64,000 nt of DNA from positions 248,001-312,000 of the forward strand of contig JAUIRK010000751.1 in NCBI GenBank assembly GCA_030549495.1, in the 5' to 3' direction. This DNA comes from Nectonema munidae. Lineage: Eukaryota > Nematomorpha > Nectonematoida > Nectonematidae. A program made the position numbers and the translations under genes. The notes under the pieces were generated by a model, which was given only the letters and a program-made list of their open reading frames with translations, was not told the origin of the DNA and made no database searches. The stretch's first letter is position 1, and every line of letters starts with the position of its first letter. Positions 22,201 through 33,389 of this stretch are shown here, piece by piece.

Positions 22201-25200
22201 AATGTTTAGCTTTTTTCCTATATATTTTATTCATAAACATTGAACAAGTTTTTAATATTATTTATTAAAACATAAAAAGAATACAATGTAGACTTGTCAT
22301 TCTGTCAATATTTTTTTCTTTATAACTCCTGTAATTATGCAATTTACTATGTTCATTTGTCTTCATTGTCCAGCAGTCGTAAAGTAGTTTCTTTAAGTAT
22401 AATAATAAAATTAAACTTTTATTTAAAAATTAATTTTGAAACAATAATTATACAGTTCTAAAAAATGACTGATATTTTACGAACATAATTTAAATTAAAA
22501 AATAAGTGAAATAGCTTATACCTAAAACGAAGTATTATTATTTAAATATATTTCAATTTAAAATAGAAAAAACTAGAGCATGCAGCATAAAATGAGCGTC
22601 ATTTTTGGAATCTGCTATGAAAATGACATATATCGGTGTTAAGACATTTCTTGCCTTTTTTTGTTGCCCTGTGTAATCAATTAATTTTGCAACCTAAAAT
22701 GTTCTTAAAAAGTTGTCTTCTGTTATCTGTTAAACACATGGATGATATCAGAAAGATTCCTATTAACCCATTAAGTCCCAATGTTCCCATTTGGGAACAT
22801 AAGTAATTTTATCTTCGTCTGCTTTTTTCAATGACTTTGAATATAAATCGTCTGCGTTTTTTTTAAATATCGTCTGATTTCAATGGTACTTAATGGGTTA
22901 AACTCATTGATGAACGCAGTTGTAAAGTCTGCAGTAGTCGACTCTAATCCTTAACCGGTTAAAGAAGCCCTCGAATCGGATCTAATAATTTTGATAGCAG
23001 AATACAGTCTTTCAGCGCTGGCTTGAGTTGATGGCATTGCAGTTAAAGTTATCCATGCATTTCTTATGATTATAGGATAATGGAGCTTCTTTTACACTTT
23101 TGTTGTTTGAGTCAGAGGTGGTATATTTTTGTTGACTCTGTCGCCACGACTCCAACGCCTCACTCCTGCAAAGAAGTACACTTGTGGCAAAATTGAATTA
23201 GAAAAAGAAAAATTTAATTTTTTTTACAATGATTCTAGAAATATACTCTCTCACAATATGCTAATTTAATACATTAGCCCAAAAGAGCGGAATTTTGAAG
23301 ATCAATCCTTTGCCTTCTTTAATTTAATATATTTTAAGCAGGCACGGGTGTTTTATCAATCCTCAAAGGGTTAATAAATACCGTGTTTCGCGTATATACT
23401 CTATATCAGAGGTACTCAATTGGCGCCACGTGGTCCGAATCCGGCCCTTTTGAGTATTGTAGTTGGACCCCAAGCGAACATTATTATTAAGAATTTCAAT
23501 CATTATTTATTATTAAAATGAACATTGATTTGTTGATGTAATTATAATTTTATTATTCTTTTCTGAGATGGTTTCTTTATTTTATGTGATAAAATTTTTT
23601 GGACCTATGCATACATTGGAACTTGTCTAACTGGACCTTTGCTTATAATAGTTGAGTAGCACTGTTCTATATGCTAAAAGGTTGACTTAAAAGCAGTGCT
23701 GCAATGATTGTGCAAATCTCTTTAATGCACAATAGAATCTTCTTTTAAGAAACGCGTATAAATTATTATATGCTTTAAAGTCCAGCTTTTCTCATCCTTC
23801 TTTCAATGGTGAGTTGATTTCAAATTCAACATAATTTTTGCGACCCCACCACAAAACGATGTCAAATTTCTAATCTTATCGCTTCATTGAAGAGAAAACT
23901 TAATTCATTTAAGGTATGATTTGCTTGGGTGAATTTTGTTTTAATTAGAATTATGCATTTACCGTAAGCCAGCTACTGATATGGTCAATTTTTTTAAGAA
24001 AATCAAACGAATCTTAATACACAACGTGTCAATTGAAGCAGACAACGCAGAGTGTGAAACATCAGTTTTTGAATGAATTTGTTTACATATTTTTGGTTTT
24101 AGTTGTAATAATAGACTTCTATAACTTTTTCTTTTTCATATATTGCTAAGACTCAATAATAATTTGTTTTCACTTAAATAAAAGCCAACCTGATTCTTTG
24201 TTCACTTTTTTGAGAGAAAACTCGGTACAAATTATTGCCTGCAATATTCGAAACTCGATAGTTTCCGCCTAGGTTTCTAATTGCAGCGCGTTATTTTTAA
24301 GTGACTCAGGAACGCCTGGCTGGAAGCCTTCAAGAGAACATTGGATGTGATTTTATTCAATATATGCAGTGTATGTTATGCACTAAATCAGTATTTCACC
24401 ATCTTTTATTGCTATTTTTGTACAAAGCTTCAATGAATCGTTTTTACGTTGTACTTTTATATTTTCAAGTCCTAAATCGGGTTTAGTTTTTTTCAATAGC
24501 CGATCTATGTCTCCCTTAAATTTCATTTGTGAGTAATGCGGCCGCTTCTTTATGGAATATTTTAGCGAAGCGACGGAAGATTCTACCCCACTCACTTAGC
24601 CTTTTCTCTTGGAAGTAGGAGCGATGATTTCGTTGGAATCAAAGGAAACATAATCGTGGAGACCAACTACCGTGTGTACGCATATACAGGTTCATTCCTT
24701 CCATATATTTTGAGTAAAACTATATCCATTATATATAAGGAAGAAAGGTATGAAACTATTGTAATATTGTTGATATCCTTTACTGCACATGTAATTAAAT
24801 TACTGCGATTCTAAGTTTTTAAAGGGATGTGGGGGGGGGGGGGTTTCAGAGCCAATGTTTTGTTAGATTACACTGTAATTTTTTAACGCAAAAATGCTCT
24901 GCTAACTTCAGATATAGCTCGGTTTTTTTCTTTTTGTATCTGGAAACATTGAAATTTTGATAAGGGTTTTTAAATCGCAAATTTTTTTTTCTTTGAAATA
25001 AAATGAGCAAATATGGAATATTTTTGAAAGTATTTTTGTTTATTTTATCCTTTTACAATTTTTATTTTACATAGCTTTCTCAAATAAAACTGAAATTCCC
25101 ATTAAATTTAGTTTATAATTTACTATATTTTTTTTCAAAAGTTTTTGGTATTTTTTAATAAACGTCATGCTATAAAGTAAGGAGGGGGGGGGTGCAAACA

Positions 25201-28200
25201 TGAATCGGCACTTGGCCCAACGTCTCCTATCCCCTGGATAAGCTACTGATCAAGATATACTACGATGGGATGGTGTATCAAATCTCCGAGTAGTCTTTCT
25301 CCGTTTTCAAAACTGCCGCTTTTTTCTGATAGAGATGAATTTATAATTATGCAGTGAATCTCTCGAAACTTCATTTTTAAATTTTGTATTTTAATTAGGA
25401 ATCAAGTTTTCTTTTTTGATTCAAATTTCATATCACACATGTCCCTATGAACTTTTCAAAAGGATTTATATTTAAGTAGATACACACAAGAGAAAAAACA
25501 ATAGGATATAAGTGACAAATCTATTATTACAGTAAGATCATAAAACCAGGGATTTTATTAAATCCTTTATAATTTTAAATACTTTGTGAAATCACTTTTT
25601 CACAGAATTTTTTGAAATCCCTGACAGTCTTACAATAATGACATATATGCTATGCTTATCCCAGTGATACATACCTGATATCTCCAAAGTTGTCCTTAAT
25701 TGAATATTTTTGCCCTAACACGGATTTTCATTTTCTTTTGGTATTTATTTGCTTGCAATAAAGCAACGGAATAAACTTCTTTTTTATATAAAACGCAGTA
25801 TGTTTATCTTAATCCTCTGTTTGTATTTTTAAATAGACTCTGACTTGGAGATTGAATTGCTTTCGCTATGCTGTGACGTCCAATACAAGTAAAAGACAAT
25901 CTTTTGGAATGTTTTCGTGTTTTTGAAATTTTCAACACCTTTTTTATATATATAGATTTCCTAATATGGTTGTGGGCAGTGTATCGCGTGATAGCATTCG
26001 ACAAGCATTTATTTGTGGCATTACAGCTTCTCAAATCATAGCATATCTAAGTTCCCACGCTCATCCCAGTTGTTTAAACGTATGCCTTTCCCTAAATTTT
26101 ACTTTGTTTTCCATATTTATCTGGAGCACACATCCAAGTGTATTTATTTCGAGCGAGGACAAACTGTAGAAATTCTAACCAAAGCCTCGTAAACTCAAGT
26201 TTTTAAGAAATGTGGTTAAGGGAGTATTCAGAAGAGATAGGGCTCTGGTCATCTCGTCTCTCTTCCTTCTTCCTCACAACGTCTCCCAATCTTTGCTCGT
26301 TCATTACTTCAAATGGGATAATATTCTTTGAAGAAGAAATGATGCTTTTACATAGGCATCTTTTTTTATCATTAATAAGTTTAAGCAATTTAATAGCCTG
26401 CCATAGAAAAATTCCCAGCTTAAACTCAATACCTTATTAAGAAAAATGTTTGTATTTTTCTAATAAATGATACAACCTCTATATATTGTTTATTTTGGGA
26501 GAAAGAAGTCATACACAGTGTATCCATGGTACACAATTTTCTTTGGTTGAGAAGCTTGAAATAAAAAAAGAAAGCCTCCCTTCAGATAAAAAAATTAGTT
26601 TTTTGACTTAAGTGTTTTTGAAATTTAAGATACAAAATTTTATTTTTAAAATTTGTTTTTATCCTATCTTTAATTTAACCTTTTCTGTAATAATAAATAT
26701 GGGGGAACACTGAATGCGCTTTATATTGAGTGGCACGCTGGATTGAGGAATCAAAGATAAAATATTCGATTCCTACTCGAAATACTATATAGATCCCATT
26801 CCGACTTAAAGCGCAGGAAGAAGTAGAGGAAGACAGCATGGCCTTGAGCATAGAATGAAAGAACACATCTTCAGAGATGAAGACGATATTGTAATTTTGC
26901 AATATTCTTATTTAAAATAATATTATTTACGCTAAATTCCACTCCGACTACTAAATATTAATAGATACCGACTCCTATCCTTTTTATAATCGCCGAATCC
27001 TCCGACTCTGACCCCGCAAAACTGGTTGCAGGGTATACGAAGATACAGCAGTGTTCTTAATGCTCATTGTGTAAACAAAAATAGAAAAAATGATAATAAA
27101 AAAAATCAATGTGTGTTGGCCCATTTAATACAAATGATCGAAAAATGAACATCAAACTATGCCCAGTTTTTAACTGAAATCAATAGAAATTTGAATAAAT
27201 TCGTATGCTTTGTCTTGTACTAAACGGAAGCGTGTTTTGAATGCTGAGCGAAGTGTCGCATTTATTTCCAGCTGTCTTTTAAATACATCACTCACTCGGG
27301 TGTCTATCAATTTTTCTCTCACCCAAACTAATTGTGCCTACACTCTACACTTATCTTTTCTATTCTACACGCCTTTAGTTTATTGTCCACTGTTTCCCGG
27401 TGTACATGGTGAATATTTGGATGTGGAGAATATTTTTAATTTTAATCATGATGAAATTTTGTAACAATGTGGATTACGTGTCTCTAAAATGCTTTTGTTA
27501 TGGAAGTAGAATAGTTTTATTTTGTGTGATTTAGATCTATCTATCTATTATTATGAATTACAGATGTATCGGATGCTGATGTCAAAATTAATTTTTTAAC
27601 GGATGCGGATGCATATATTATAAATGCTATTCTAACCAAAAGCAAGTTTTATGTTTCTTAATCCTTAAAATTTAGAGATGTCAATGCATATGTGGTATCA
27701 TAATGTCGTACTTATCATAAAATTTTTGGATAAAGTTAAAATTCAAAAATTTCGGAGGAAAACTTTGCAGTATATAGAAAAATGCTTGAGAATTACGGAT
27801 GCGAAAGTTGAAAGATTCGGGGATGAGGATGTAAAAATTTTTACGGAAAGGGATATCCGATACATCTCTATTACATCTTGAATGATCTTTATTCTTGGTT
27901 AAGCTCCTAAGTTTTCCTTACAACATCTATATATGAAAAAACATATACTGGATTTTTTCATTTTGTCATCTTGAACCATCACGATCTTTTTAACAAATAG
28001 CGATATATATATATAGATATATATATAGCTGTTTTCACCCTATTTTAAGCAATTCTTTCATAAGTTTGTTGATATTTAGAAAAAACACACGATTCCTGAC
28101 ACGATATGCGATCAAATTTACTTATGGGAATTAGAAAAAAGTCGCTTCACTTTCACTGAAGGAATTTTGTATACTCAATTTTTGACTCAGTCTGACTTTG

Positions 28201-28223
28201 AAATTTTGTTGAATTACGCCAAG
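19118..28223 (+). CDS. GTF2H4: TFIIH subunit p52 (GTF2H4/Tfb2), partial gene, recognised exons
   Basis: p52 is a core TFIIH subunit. In the known family it anchors and stimulates the XPB helicase for promoter opening and nucleotide excision repair in the nucleus. Exons recognised by comparison with remembered animal p52, in order: 19118-19211, 19281-~19371, ~19687-19793 (tentative), 20439-20522, 24566-24747, 25956-26079, 28080-28223. Strong matches are [80 protein letters not shown] and [20 protein letters not shown]. Splice phases agree at the joins from 20439 onward. N-terminal exons (roughly the first 170 residues) and the segment before exon 3 were not found, and the C-terminus is uncertain. 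Introns carry several MITEs and a hAT remnant. It is likely a real host gene, but a partial duplicate cannot be excluded. Confidence 0.85.
19281..19371 (+). CDS. GTF2H4: GTF2H4 exon (MVGSP region)
   Basis: Follows TTATGATTAG and opens [19 protein letters not shown], the family's LHFMVGSPS segment, then [10 protein letters not shown]. The donor is not clear: GT occurs at 19368 and 19372, and an in-frame TGA at 19386 forces splicing before it. Confidence 0.75.
19546..19683. mobile_element. TTAA-family MITE, divergent copy
   Basis: Imperfect inverted ends (ACCTTTCGTGACCAG and CTGGTCACGAAAGGGTTA) enclose the family's GTCTGATTT and CCTGCTTTTTCAA words. It sits just before a GTF2H4 exon candidate. 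It also holds the palindrome GTATCATATATGATAC. Confidence 0.75.
19687..19793 (+). CDS. GTF2H4: Tentative GTF2H4 exon
   Basis: An open frame from 19687 ends ...[12 protein letters not shown] at a GTGAGG donor, in phase with the certain exon at 20439. The segment [18 protein letters not shown] aligns loosely with the LQTAQSR...EILSFLFQLSF region of p52. The acceptor is unclear (AG at 19734-19735 is one option). It begins immediately after a MITE. Confidence 0.45.
20439..20522 (+). CDS. GTF2H4: GTF2H4 exon ([15 protein letters not shown])
   Basis: Exactly 28 codons between CTTCTTAG and GTTCTT, phase 0 at both ends. It reads [12 protein letters not shown] then [16 protein letters not shown], a near-exact p52 block. 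Confidence 0.9.
20579..20680 (+). repeat. GAGTC-rich repeat with hAT-like left end
   Basis: CAGGGGTGCCAAGCGGCCC resembles a hAT terminus. The following GGAATAGGAGTCGTTATCTA resembles the reverse complement of 26935-26990. No matching right end was found. Confidence 0.4.
22763..22901. mobile_element. TTAA-family MITE, well-preserved copy
   Basis: TTAA at both ends brackets inverted termini CCCATTAAGT/ACTTAATGGG, with TGTTCCCATTTGGGAACA as an internal palindrome. TTAA duplication and CCC-starting ends are the piggyBac pattern. It lies beside the hAT dimerisation remnant. Confidence 0.85.
22950..23085 (-). pseudogene. hAT transposase C-terminal dimerisation remnant
   Basis: On the minus strand about 42 codons read [18 protein letters not shown] then [20 protein letters not shown], the hAT C-terminal dimerisation motif (Ala-Thr-x-Ala-Ser-x-Glu-Arg-x-Phe-Ser type). 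A stop follows Leu-Thr-Gly and no upstream catalytic part was recognised. It is a short remnant unlike the ZBED5-type element in sequence. Confidence 0.75.
23274..23374. mobile_element. TTAA-family MITE, divergent copy
   Basis: Starts TTAGCCC and ends CTCAAAGGGTTAA. Its interior (TTTTGAAGA, CCTTTGCCTTCTTT) resembles the copy at 60835. The left end is decayed. Confidence 0.55.
23407..23664. mobile_element. hAT-type MITE, older copy
   Basis: Ends CAGAGGTACTCAATTGG and the inverse of GTTGAGTAGCACTG, with flanks CTCTATAT and TTCTATAT (7 of 8 identical). 258 bp, non-coding, inside a GTF2H4 intron. Confidence 0.75.
24566..24747 (+). CDS. GTF2H4: GTF2H4 exon ([11 protein letters not shown])
   Basis: Opens after ATTTTAG with [16 protein letters not shown] and reads [13 protein letters not shown], the family's best-conserved block. 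I extend it through [15 protein letters not shown] to the strong donor AAAG/GTATGA, because that gives phase 2, exactly what the next exon needs. Residues after YAYT diverge from the usual LQIALI-type helix. A shorter form ending at 24689 is possible but would require an unseen exon. Confidence 0.85.
24748..25955 (+). other. GTF2H4 intron with G runs
   Basis: Contains runs of about 14 G (near 24831) and 9 G (near 25183), and a hAT-like right end GTCTCCTATCCCCTG near 25240 without a clear partner. CAGGGATTT at about 25549 and AAATCCCTG near 25615 form weak inverted repeats. No exon is seen. Confidence 0.5.
25956..26079 (+). CDS. GTF2H4: GTF2H4 exon ([16 protein letters not shown])
   Basis: Begins after TATATATAG with one nucleotide completing an Arg codon, then [16 protein letters not shown] and [17 protein letters not shown]. 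Ends ...CLN before GTATGC at phase 0. A near-exact counterpart of p52 FPNMVVAQVTRES and GITAQQIIHFL. Confidence 0.92.
26935..27030 (-). repeat. GAGTCGG-type repeat
   Basis: On the minus strand it reads GGATAGGAGTCGGTATCTAT and TAGTCGGAGTGGAATTTA, related to 20620-20680. Fragments with CCGACTCTG also occur near 57868 and 62260. Probably one old dispersed family. Confidence 0.45.
27559..27870 (+). mobile_element. hAT-type MITE related to 39735-40079
   Basis: Ends TACAGATGTATCGGAT and ATCCGATACATCTCTA. About 310 bp align with the reverse complement of 39735-40079, including GATAAAGTTAAAATTCAAAA. Flanking octamers TTATGAAT/TTACATCT match only partly, so this is the older copy. A 67-codon frame inside (27678-27881) is not conserved as coding. 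Confidence 0.75.
28080..28223 (+). CDS. GTF2H4: GTF2H4 exon ([10 protein letters not shown])
   Basis: 48 codons, phase 0 on both sides. After TATTTAG it reads [20 protein letters not shown] then [20 protein letters not shown] and EILLNYAK, matching p52 [20 protein letters not shown]. Donor AAG/GTCTCT. Confidence 0.92.
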
Positions 28224-29350
28224 GTCTCTCTTTCCTTTACTCTTTATTGTTATTATTTTATTGCATTTTTTATTTTTTTACCTTGTAAATTCTGCGTATG
28301 CTCTCTTCTTTAAGTTTCGGCTCCTTTAAGATTATAGTTTTATAAAAATATTTAAAATAATGTGCAAGTTTCCAAACTAAGTAATCATTGCGAAAAGCTA
28401 AATATAAAAATTTATCGATATGTGATTAGAGTTTGTTTTTCGGAATCCCATAAACGGGAAATCCTGGGATCATGCTTATTATTGTATAAATTCTTTAATC
28501 CGGCATTTTCAGAATTTCTGTAGAATTCTCTGTATTTTATAAAAAAAAATTTTATACTGAAATGTTTAATTATATTTTGTATTTTTTTTTCAATTTTATT
28601 ATGCCTCTTTTCATTAATATTTTGTTATTTTAGAAAGAAATTGAATTACCCTCTTTATTATGTGAAAATATATACCCTTCATCAATTTTATAGTTTAAAA
28701 TGAACCTTCTATCCCCCCCCCCCCCTTCATTAACTTTGAATTATCTCGATTCGATATCCTCATTTCAATTATTTCAAAAACTTGTTTCGCTTGTGAGTAT
28801 CGATTTTTGATTTTACTTTTATTCTTTTAAGCCTTTCAATGGATTTTTAAAATCTAATTTGTTCTTTTTAATTTTGAATTCAATTGATATAAACGTCAAT
28901 CTGAATTTGAGTCTTAGTTGATCAAGACATTAATGTTGCCAGGGATTTGAAGAAAGCCCTAAAAAAATTTTAAAGCGGTGCGGCAAATATTTTCTTAATA
29001 AAATACTTTTTTTGGAGGGGAAGAATATTCTTTATGATTTAAAGCCTAAAAAATTATCCCGTATCACTAATAAATTTAAGGGCTGTAGCAAATTTTCTTC
29101 CAAAAATTTTATACTTTAAATTTAAGTTTACGGCTTCATACTTGTGTCAGTTCCTAGACCCAATTCCTAAATGTATTTTCAAACAATTTACTCTACGAGT
29201 ATATCATAAAAATCAGACTAAATTTTTTTTAACGAATAAATGCTTTTTCCAAATTCAAAACAAGATTTTATTCAATACTTCAAACGATTATTGTGAAATA
29301 AAATGAATCTTATATAATCTTCATATTATTGATTCCTACACATTTATTCA
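28224..29350 (+). other. Region downstream of GTF2H4
   Basis: One candidate terminal exon (28634-28693) and a C run near 28713. Otherwise AT-rich and featureless. Confidence 0.4.
28634..28693 (+). CDS. GTF2H4: Possible last GTF2H4 exon
   Basis: After TTGTTATTTTAG, in the required phase 0, 19 codons read KEIELPSLLCENIYPSSIL and stop at TAG. The start loosely resembles the ELGVLVFEN segment of p52. The result would be about 25 residues shorter than usual at the C-terminus, so this may be coincidence. Confidence 0.28.
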   Translation, partial: KEIELPSLLCENIYPSSIL

Positions 29351-30115
29351 GTTAAACGAACATTGCGCTTAAAATATAAAATTTATCTAATCATCCCAAA
29401 TACCGATGTAGTATTGGAAGAAAAAGTAGTAGTAGGCGGCGTAGAATTAGAAGAGGTTAAACAGCTTTGTTATTTAAGTGAGGTTTTAGACAAAACAGGT
29501 AGCGTAAGTAACTCTGTAGAACATAGAATACAACTAGCTTGGAAAAAATTTAAAGCGCTAAGTGGTATTTTATGCAATAGTATCTTTTCGTTAAAATTAA
29601 GGGGTTTTCTTTATAGAAGTTGCATTAGGTCTAGTTTAGTGTATAGTGGCCAAAGTTGGGCTTTAAAAGAATCTGAGAAAAATAGACTAAACACCACAGA
29701 GATGAGGATGTTAAGAATTATGTGTAAATTTAATTTAAAAGCTAAAATAAGTAATGAAAAGATAAGAAGTTTATGTCACGTAAATGAAATAAATGAAGTA
29801 TTACAAATACAACGGTTAAGGTGGTTTGGGCATGTAAATAAAAGACCTTCGGGTGATATAATTAAAGAAGCTTATAAAAATCAAACTTTAGGTAAGAGTA
29901 AAGGCAGGCCAAAGATTACATGGATATAAATAGTCAAAAAAGACATGAGGAAAAGACATTTAACATTAGGGGACGAGCAAAATAGAGCTGAATGGAGACG
30001 CAAAATAATGAGAGATTAGTTTAATTTTGTTTAAAATGCCATAGTGGTAAAAACCGGCTAAACCTCAACGTGGTGGAAACATTAGCCGTAAAACTGATTA
30101 TTATTATTATTTTGT
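29351..30115 (+). mobile_element. LINE 3' end (non-LTR retrotransposon ORF2 C-terminus)
   Basis: The frame at 29363-29929 reads as the C-terminal part of a non-LTR reverse transcriptase ORF: YRSCIRSSLVYSGQSWAL, NTTEMRMLRIMCKFNLKAK and LQIQRLRWFGHVNKRPSGD, then GRPKITWI. One TAA (29927-29929) interrupts it. The same frame then continues through RKRHLTLGDEQNRAEWRRK to its natural stop at 30019. A 3' region with CCGGCTAAACCTCAACG ends in an (ATT)n tail near 30098-30113. The 5' part is missing, as in typical 5'-truncated LINE insertions. The clade was not determined. Confidence 0.85.
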
Positions 30116-31755
30116 AAAAAGTTTTATTGAAAACAGAAAGTCAAAAAAATTAAAAAAGAATATGAAGTTATCCCAAAAAGCCATCAAGTAGAATGATATT
30201 CTTTGAAGCCTAGCTTTGGATGGAGAAAAATTTGGCACTTTGAACACCCGAAATTGACATTTTTGTTACAATTTTTGCATATCCTTTTTTTTAAATTGAT
30301 ATTCAATAAGGTGATCCAATCTGTCAAATCTTTTCTCTTTTGTAAAAAAAATGTTAGCGTTCTTTAAAAATTTTATAAAAAAGGCTCCTTTCCAGAGTAG
30401 TTCTGAAACTACTCAAAGATTCGCTCTTTTTCTTCATAGCGATTCTTTTTAAAATCCAAGCATTCACTATAGATACATCAATTGGGTGAAGAAAATAGGA
30501 TAGTACTACTTTTTACCCCTGATGTTAGTTCTGACCTTACTAACGACAATTTAACAAGTCCTGTTGTAACCAAAATCAAAGGAACTCAAAACATATATGA
30601 TTTGTTATCATCCAAGCAGCAAGAGATATTAAATTTAGAGATTTTATTTGGTTCTTTTATTTACTTTGCATTGACTCGATTATTCACGACTCTTTTCTAT
30701 CTGAAAGTTTCAGTACAAAATATATGATATTTAACTTTCAAATATTCATGCAGAGATAAAAAAAATTATCCACTGTTATTGATATGGGAAGAATTTCTTT
30801 GTATCTTTCGAAAATTATTTGTGCCAAATAGTTGACAACGTTACCAGCTACACCAAAATCAACATCGCATTTAACTTTTTTTCTTTTCAAGGGTAGGGTT
30901 CCAAAGAAACATTCGAATAAATTGCTTACAAGAATGCCTATCAAAATAAGGTACTATTCTTTCATCAATGGAATATGTATTTCACTGAGGTGGATATTGA
31001 AAAAAAAATTGGAATTTAATTTATCATATAGTATTCCTAACTTTTGTATTTCTCTTAGTATAATATCGTAATTGTAAAAATGGAACTTTGATAACAAGCT
31101 TTCAACTTTTTTTGGTGAAATTGATTGAGATATAAGTGACTTTTTTTCATTTTACAGTTACTCCAAAGGACTCTTTTATCAAACGGAAGAAATCGTGATG
31201 CATTTATAAAACCAAATGTTCTAACTATTCTTTTTTTGTAAACTCTTTTGTGAATATTTGCAAGTTTTCAATAATATCAAATCTAAAATATTTTCACTCG
31301 AAAAAAGACTGAAGGAATCAATATCTTCTGAATTTTGCAAAGAAAATTAAAACGAGGTGTTGATAATTAAAAGTTGATATTCGAGGTGGAATTAGATTTA
31401 TTCCAATAGAAAGATATTTTCCATTTATTTAGCTTGAACTGCACTTGATTTTTCTAGATCTTTGTCCTTTTTTAAAGTTCAACATCATTAGAGAGCATTT
31501 TTTTGGGCAGATGATCACCGTCAAAATTTTCATGTTCTCTAGATTCACACTATGCCATTTAAGTAAGGAATGGAAGGATGAAATATATTTAGTCTTAAAA
31601 GTAGGAAAACAGAATCAAAATAAAAGAATAATGGCAAGAAATATTAAGAAAAATGTTAATCAGTAAAATCAACATTATATCTTCATTGAAATATTGGTAA
31701 ACTAATTTGTTAACATTTCGTTGCTAAAATTTAACATTTATAAATTTTGTAATTC
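30116..31755. other. AT-rich DNA, no supported gene
   Basis: Frames of 61-81 codons (for example 30482-30727, 30832-31071, 31445-31666) show no family signature or consistent splice signals. The first (PDVSSDLTNDNLTSPVVTK) looks the most protein-like but cannot be placed. Confidence 0.45.
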
Positions 31756-31790
31756 AATTACTCGGCACTGTGTTTCAGTGCCGAGTAATT
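31756..31790. repeat. Perfect 15-bp hairpin
   Basis: AATTACTCGGCACTG and its exact reverse complement are separated by the loop TGTTT. It resembles a transcription-terminator or element-end hairpin, but there is no T run and no gene next to it. It is not part of an identified MITE. Confidence 0.8.
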
Positions 31791-33389
31791 AATCCGCCTA
31801 ACCAATTTATTCGATATGAATCCGCTCTGTTGACAATTGCCGAGATTTTTTAGCTCTTTTTTTGTAATGAATCTATCTCTTATTTGCGACCTTTCACAAT
31901 GAGTCTGCTTTTTGGTTTAGAGCTTTTTTTTAATTAGTAAGCTTTTTACCTTTAATAAAATAATAAGAACCGAAAACTACTTTTAACAAATATTAAATAA
32001 TCTGTAATACACATGTGATTCATTGATCAGAAAAATATAGCAGCACCAATAAGATTCTAATACTTTGAAATTTTTTTTCGTTATGGAAATTGTAATATGG
32101 GAAAATAAAAGAAAAATGCAACAACATGATATTCCTTCATTTTTAATTTCTAGAGAAGTGAAAATTGCTCTTGAAAAAGCAGGAATCGCAAACCAGCATA
32201 AGAGAAGGCAGAAAAAGGTCAGCAAATGAGCAATTAACTTGTTAGCTGTTTAGCAATATAAAAAGCATTTGGCTCTTAACACTCTTTCGACGAAAAGACT
32301 GTTCGACGAAGTGTCATACATTGAGATTTAAAACGATTAGACACATGAAGAATATTTGTGTAATTTATTATTATACTGTATTTATATAAACAAAACATGA
32401 ATGCTCAATTATTATATTCTTCTTTTGTTTCCTAATCGATTGGAAACGGGAACAAAGGTCACAAGTCTATGATTAATTAATCGCAAAAGTTTACTAATTT
32501 TTCGTATGTAGGGAATAAAGAAATTTTTGGGTGTCCCGTGTTGCCAGATCATGCGATTTTTTCCTAAATTTGCTACTTTTTGAAATTCTGTCTTAATAAA
32601 ATTTTAATATTCGATTATGCTACATTTTTACTTTGGCAATTATACTCTAAAAGTTTATCCTTTTTATCCACAAACTTTCTGTTTATTTTTTGTAAACATA
32701 TTTTTCTTTTTGATAGGATTTGAATGTTTTATTATGGAGCAATAGTTCCAAGAGGATTATGATCATTTCCACAGTTGCTCATGACAGCATCAAAAAGTTT
32801 TGGAAGAAAAATAAATCTAAATAAATATTTTTCATTTTTTCTTTTCTCATATTCATCCTTTTTTAAGGCATAAAATATTCTGCGGCCTGAGGTACTATTT
32901 CTAAGTATTCACAACTTAGTTTTGCTAAGCTAATGTTTCTAGTAAACATGGTTGGAATTTATGAAGGACAGGTTTATTTTTATTTGTTTGAACTGTTAAA
33001 ATTAAAATTATAAAAATGATTTATTATTTTGACTTTTTTAAATTGATTAAATTTATGTTTGATTAAAATTTGGATTCACAAAAAGGAAAATTTAAAAGTC
33101 GCTAATTTTTGACTTTTTCATCCTAACAAAAAATAAAACAACTTGAAATGTAAGATAAAAGTATGCAAAAAATTAATAAATAAAAAGTTATAGAATATTT
33201 TTATCCTAAACTTGATTTCTTTTGTTGAATAATTCGAAGAAAGAAATCTGCCCACAAAAATTAAGAGATTAATTATTATAAAACAAATCATAATGTGTTT
33301 TTACAACTAGCTAGCGAACCAGTTTTCAGATATCTTTTCTATCCTAATGCAGCTTATTAACATATTATAATATCCACTTTTTCATGGTG
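31791..33389. other. AT-rich DNA, no supported gene
   Basis: A 48-codon frame from ATG 32083 (MEIVIWENKRKM...) ends KVSK and has a fair AG/GTCAGC donor, but its phase does not fit GTF2H4 and no family is evident. Nothing else was recognised. Confidence 0.4.

Larger units (their letters stand above)
20523..24565 (+). other. GTF2H4 intron of about 4 kb, with repeats
   Basis: Besides the MITEs at 22763 and 23274, the hAT remnant at 22950 and the hAT MITE at 23407, I see a possible hAT left end with GAGTC-rich sequence at 20579-20680. A G run lies near 20855. No exon was recognised. Confidence 0.6.
26080..28079 (+). other. GTF2H4 intron
   Basis: Holds the hAT MITE at 27559-27870 and the GAGTCGG-related repeat at 26935-27030. 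A 75-codon minus-strand frame at 26675-26902 has no recognisable family. An AT dinucleotide run lies at about 28002-28028. Confidence 0.6.

Noticed and set aside
24820-25245. hAT element between the G run at 24831 and CCCCTG near 25245
   Set aside because: The right end looks hAT-like, but no matching left terminus or duplicated octamer was found.
30482-30727. 81-codon frame that looks slightly protein-like
   Set aside because: No family signature and no supporting neighbours or splice sites.
32083-32229. Possible last GTF2H4 exon (MEIVIWENKRKM...)
   Set aside because: VIWEN recalls the p52 C-terminus, but no acceptor gives the needed phase and the rest does not match.
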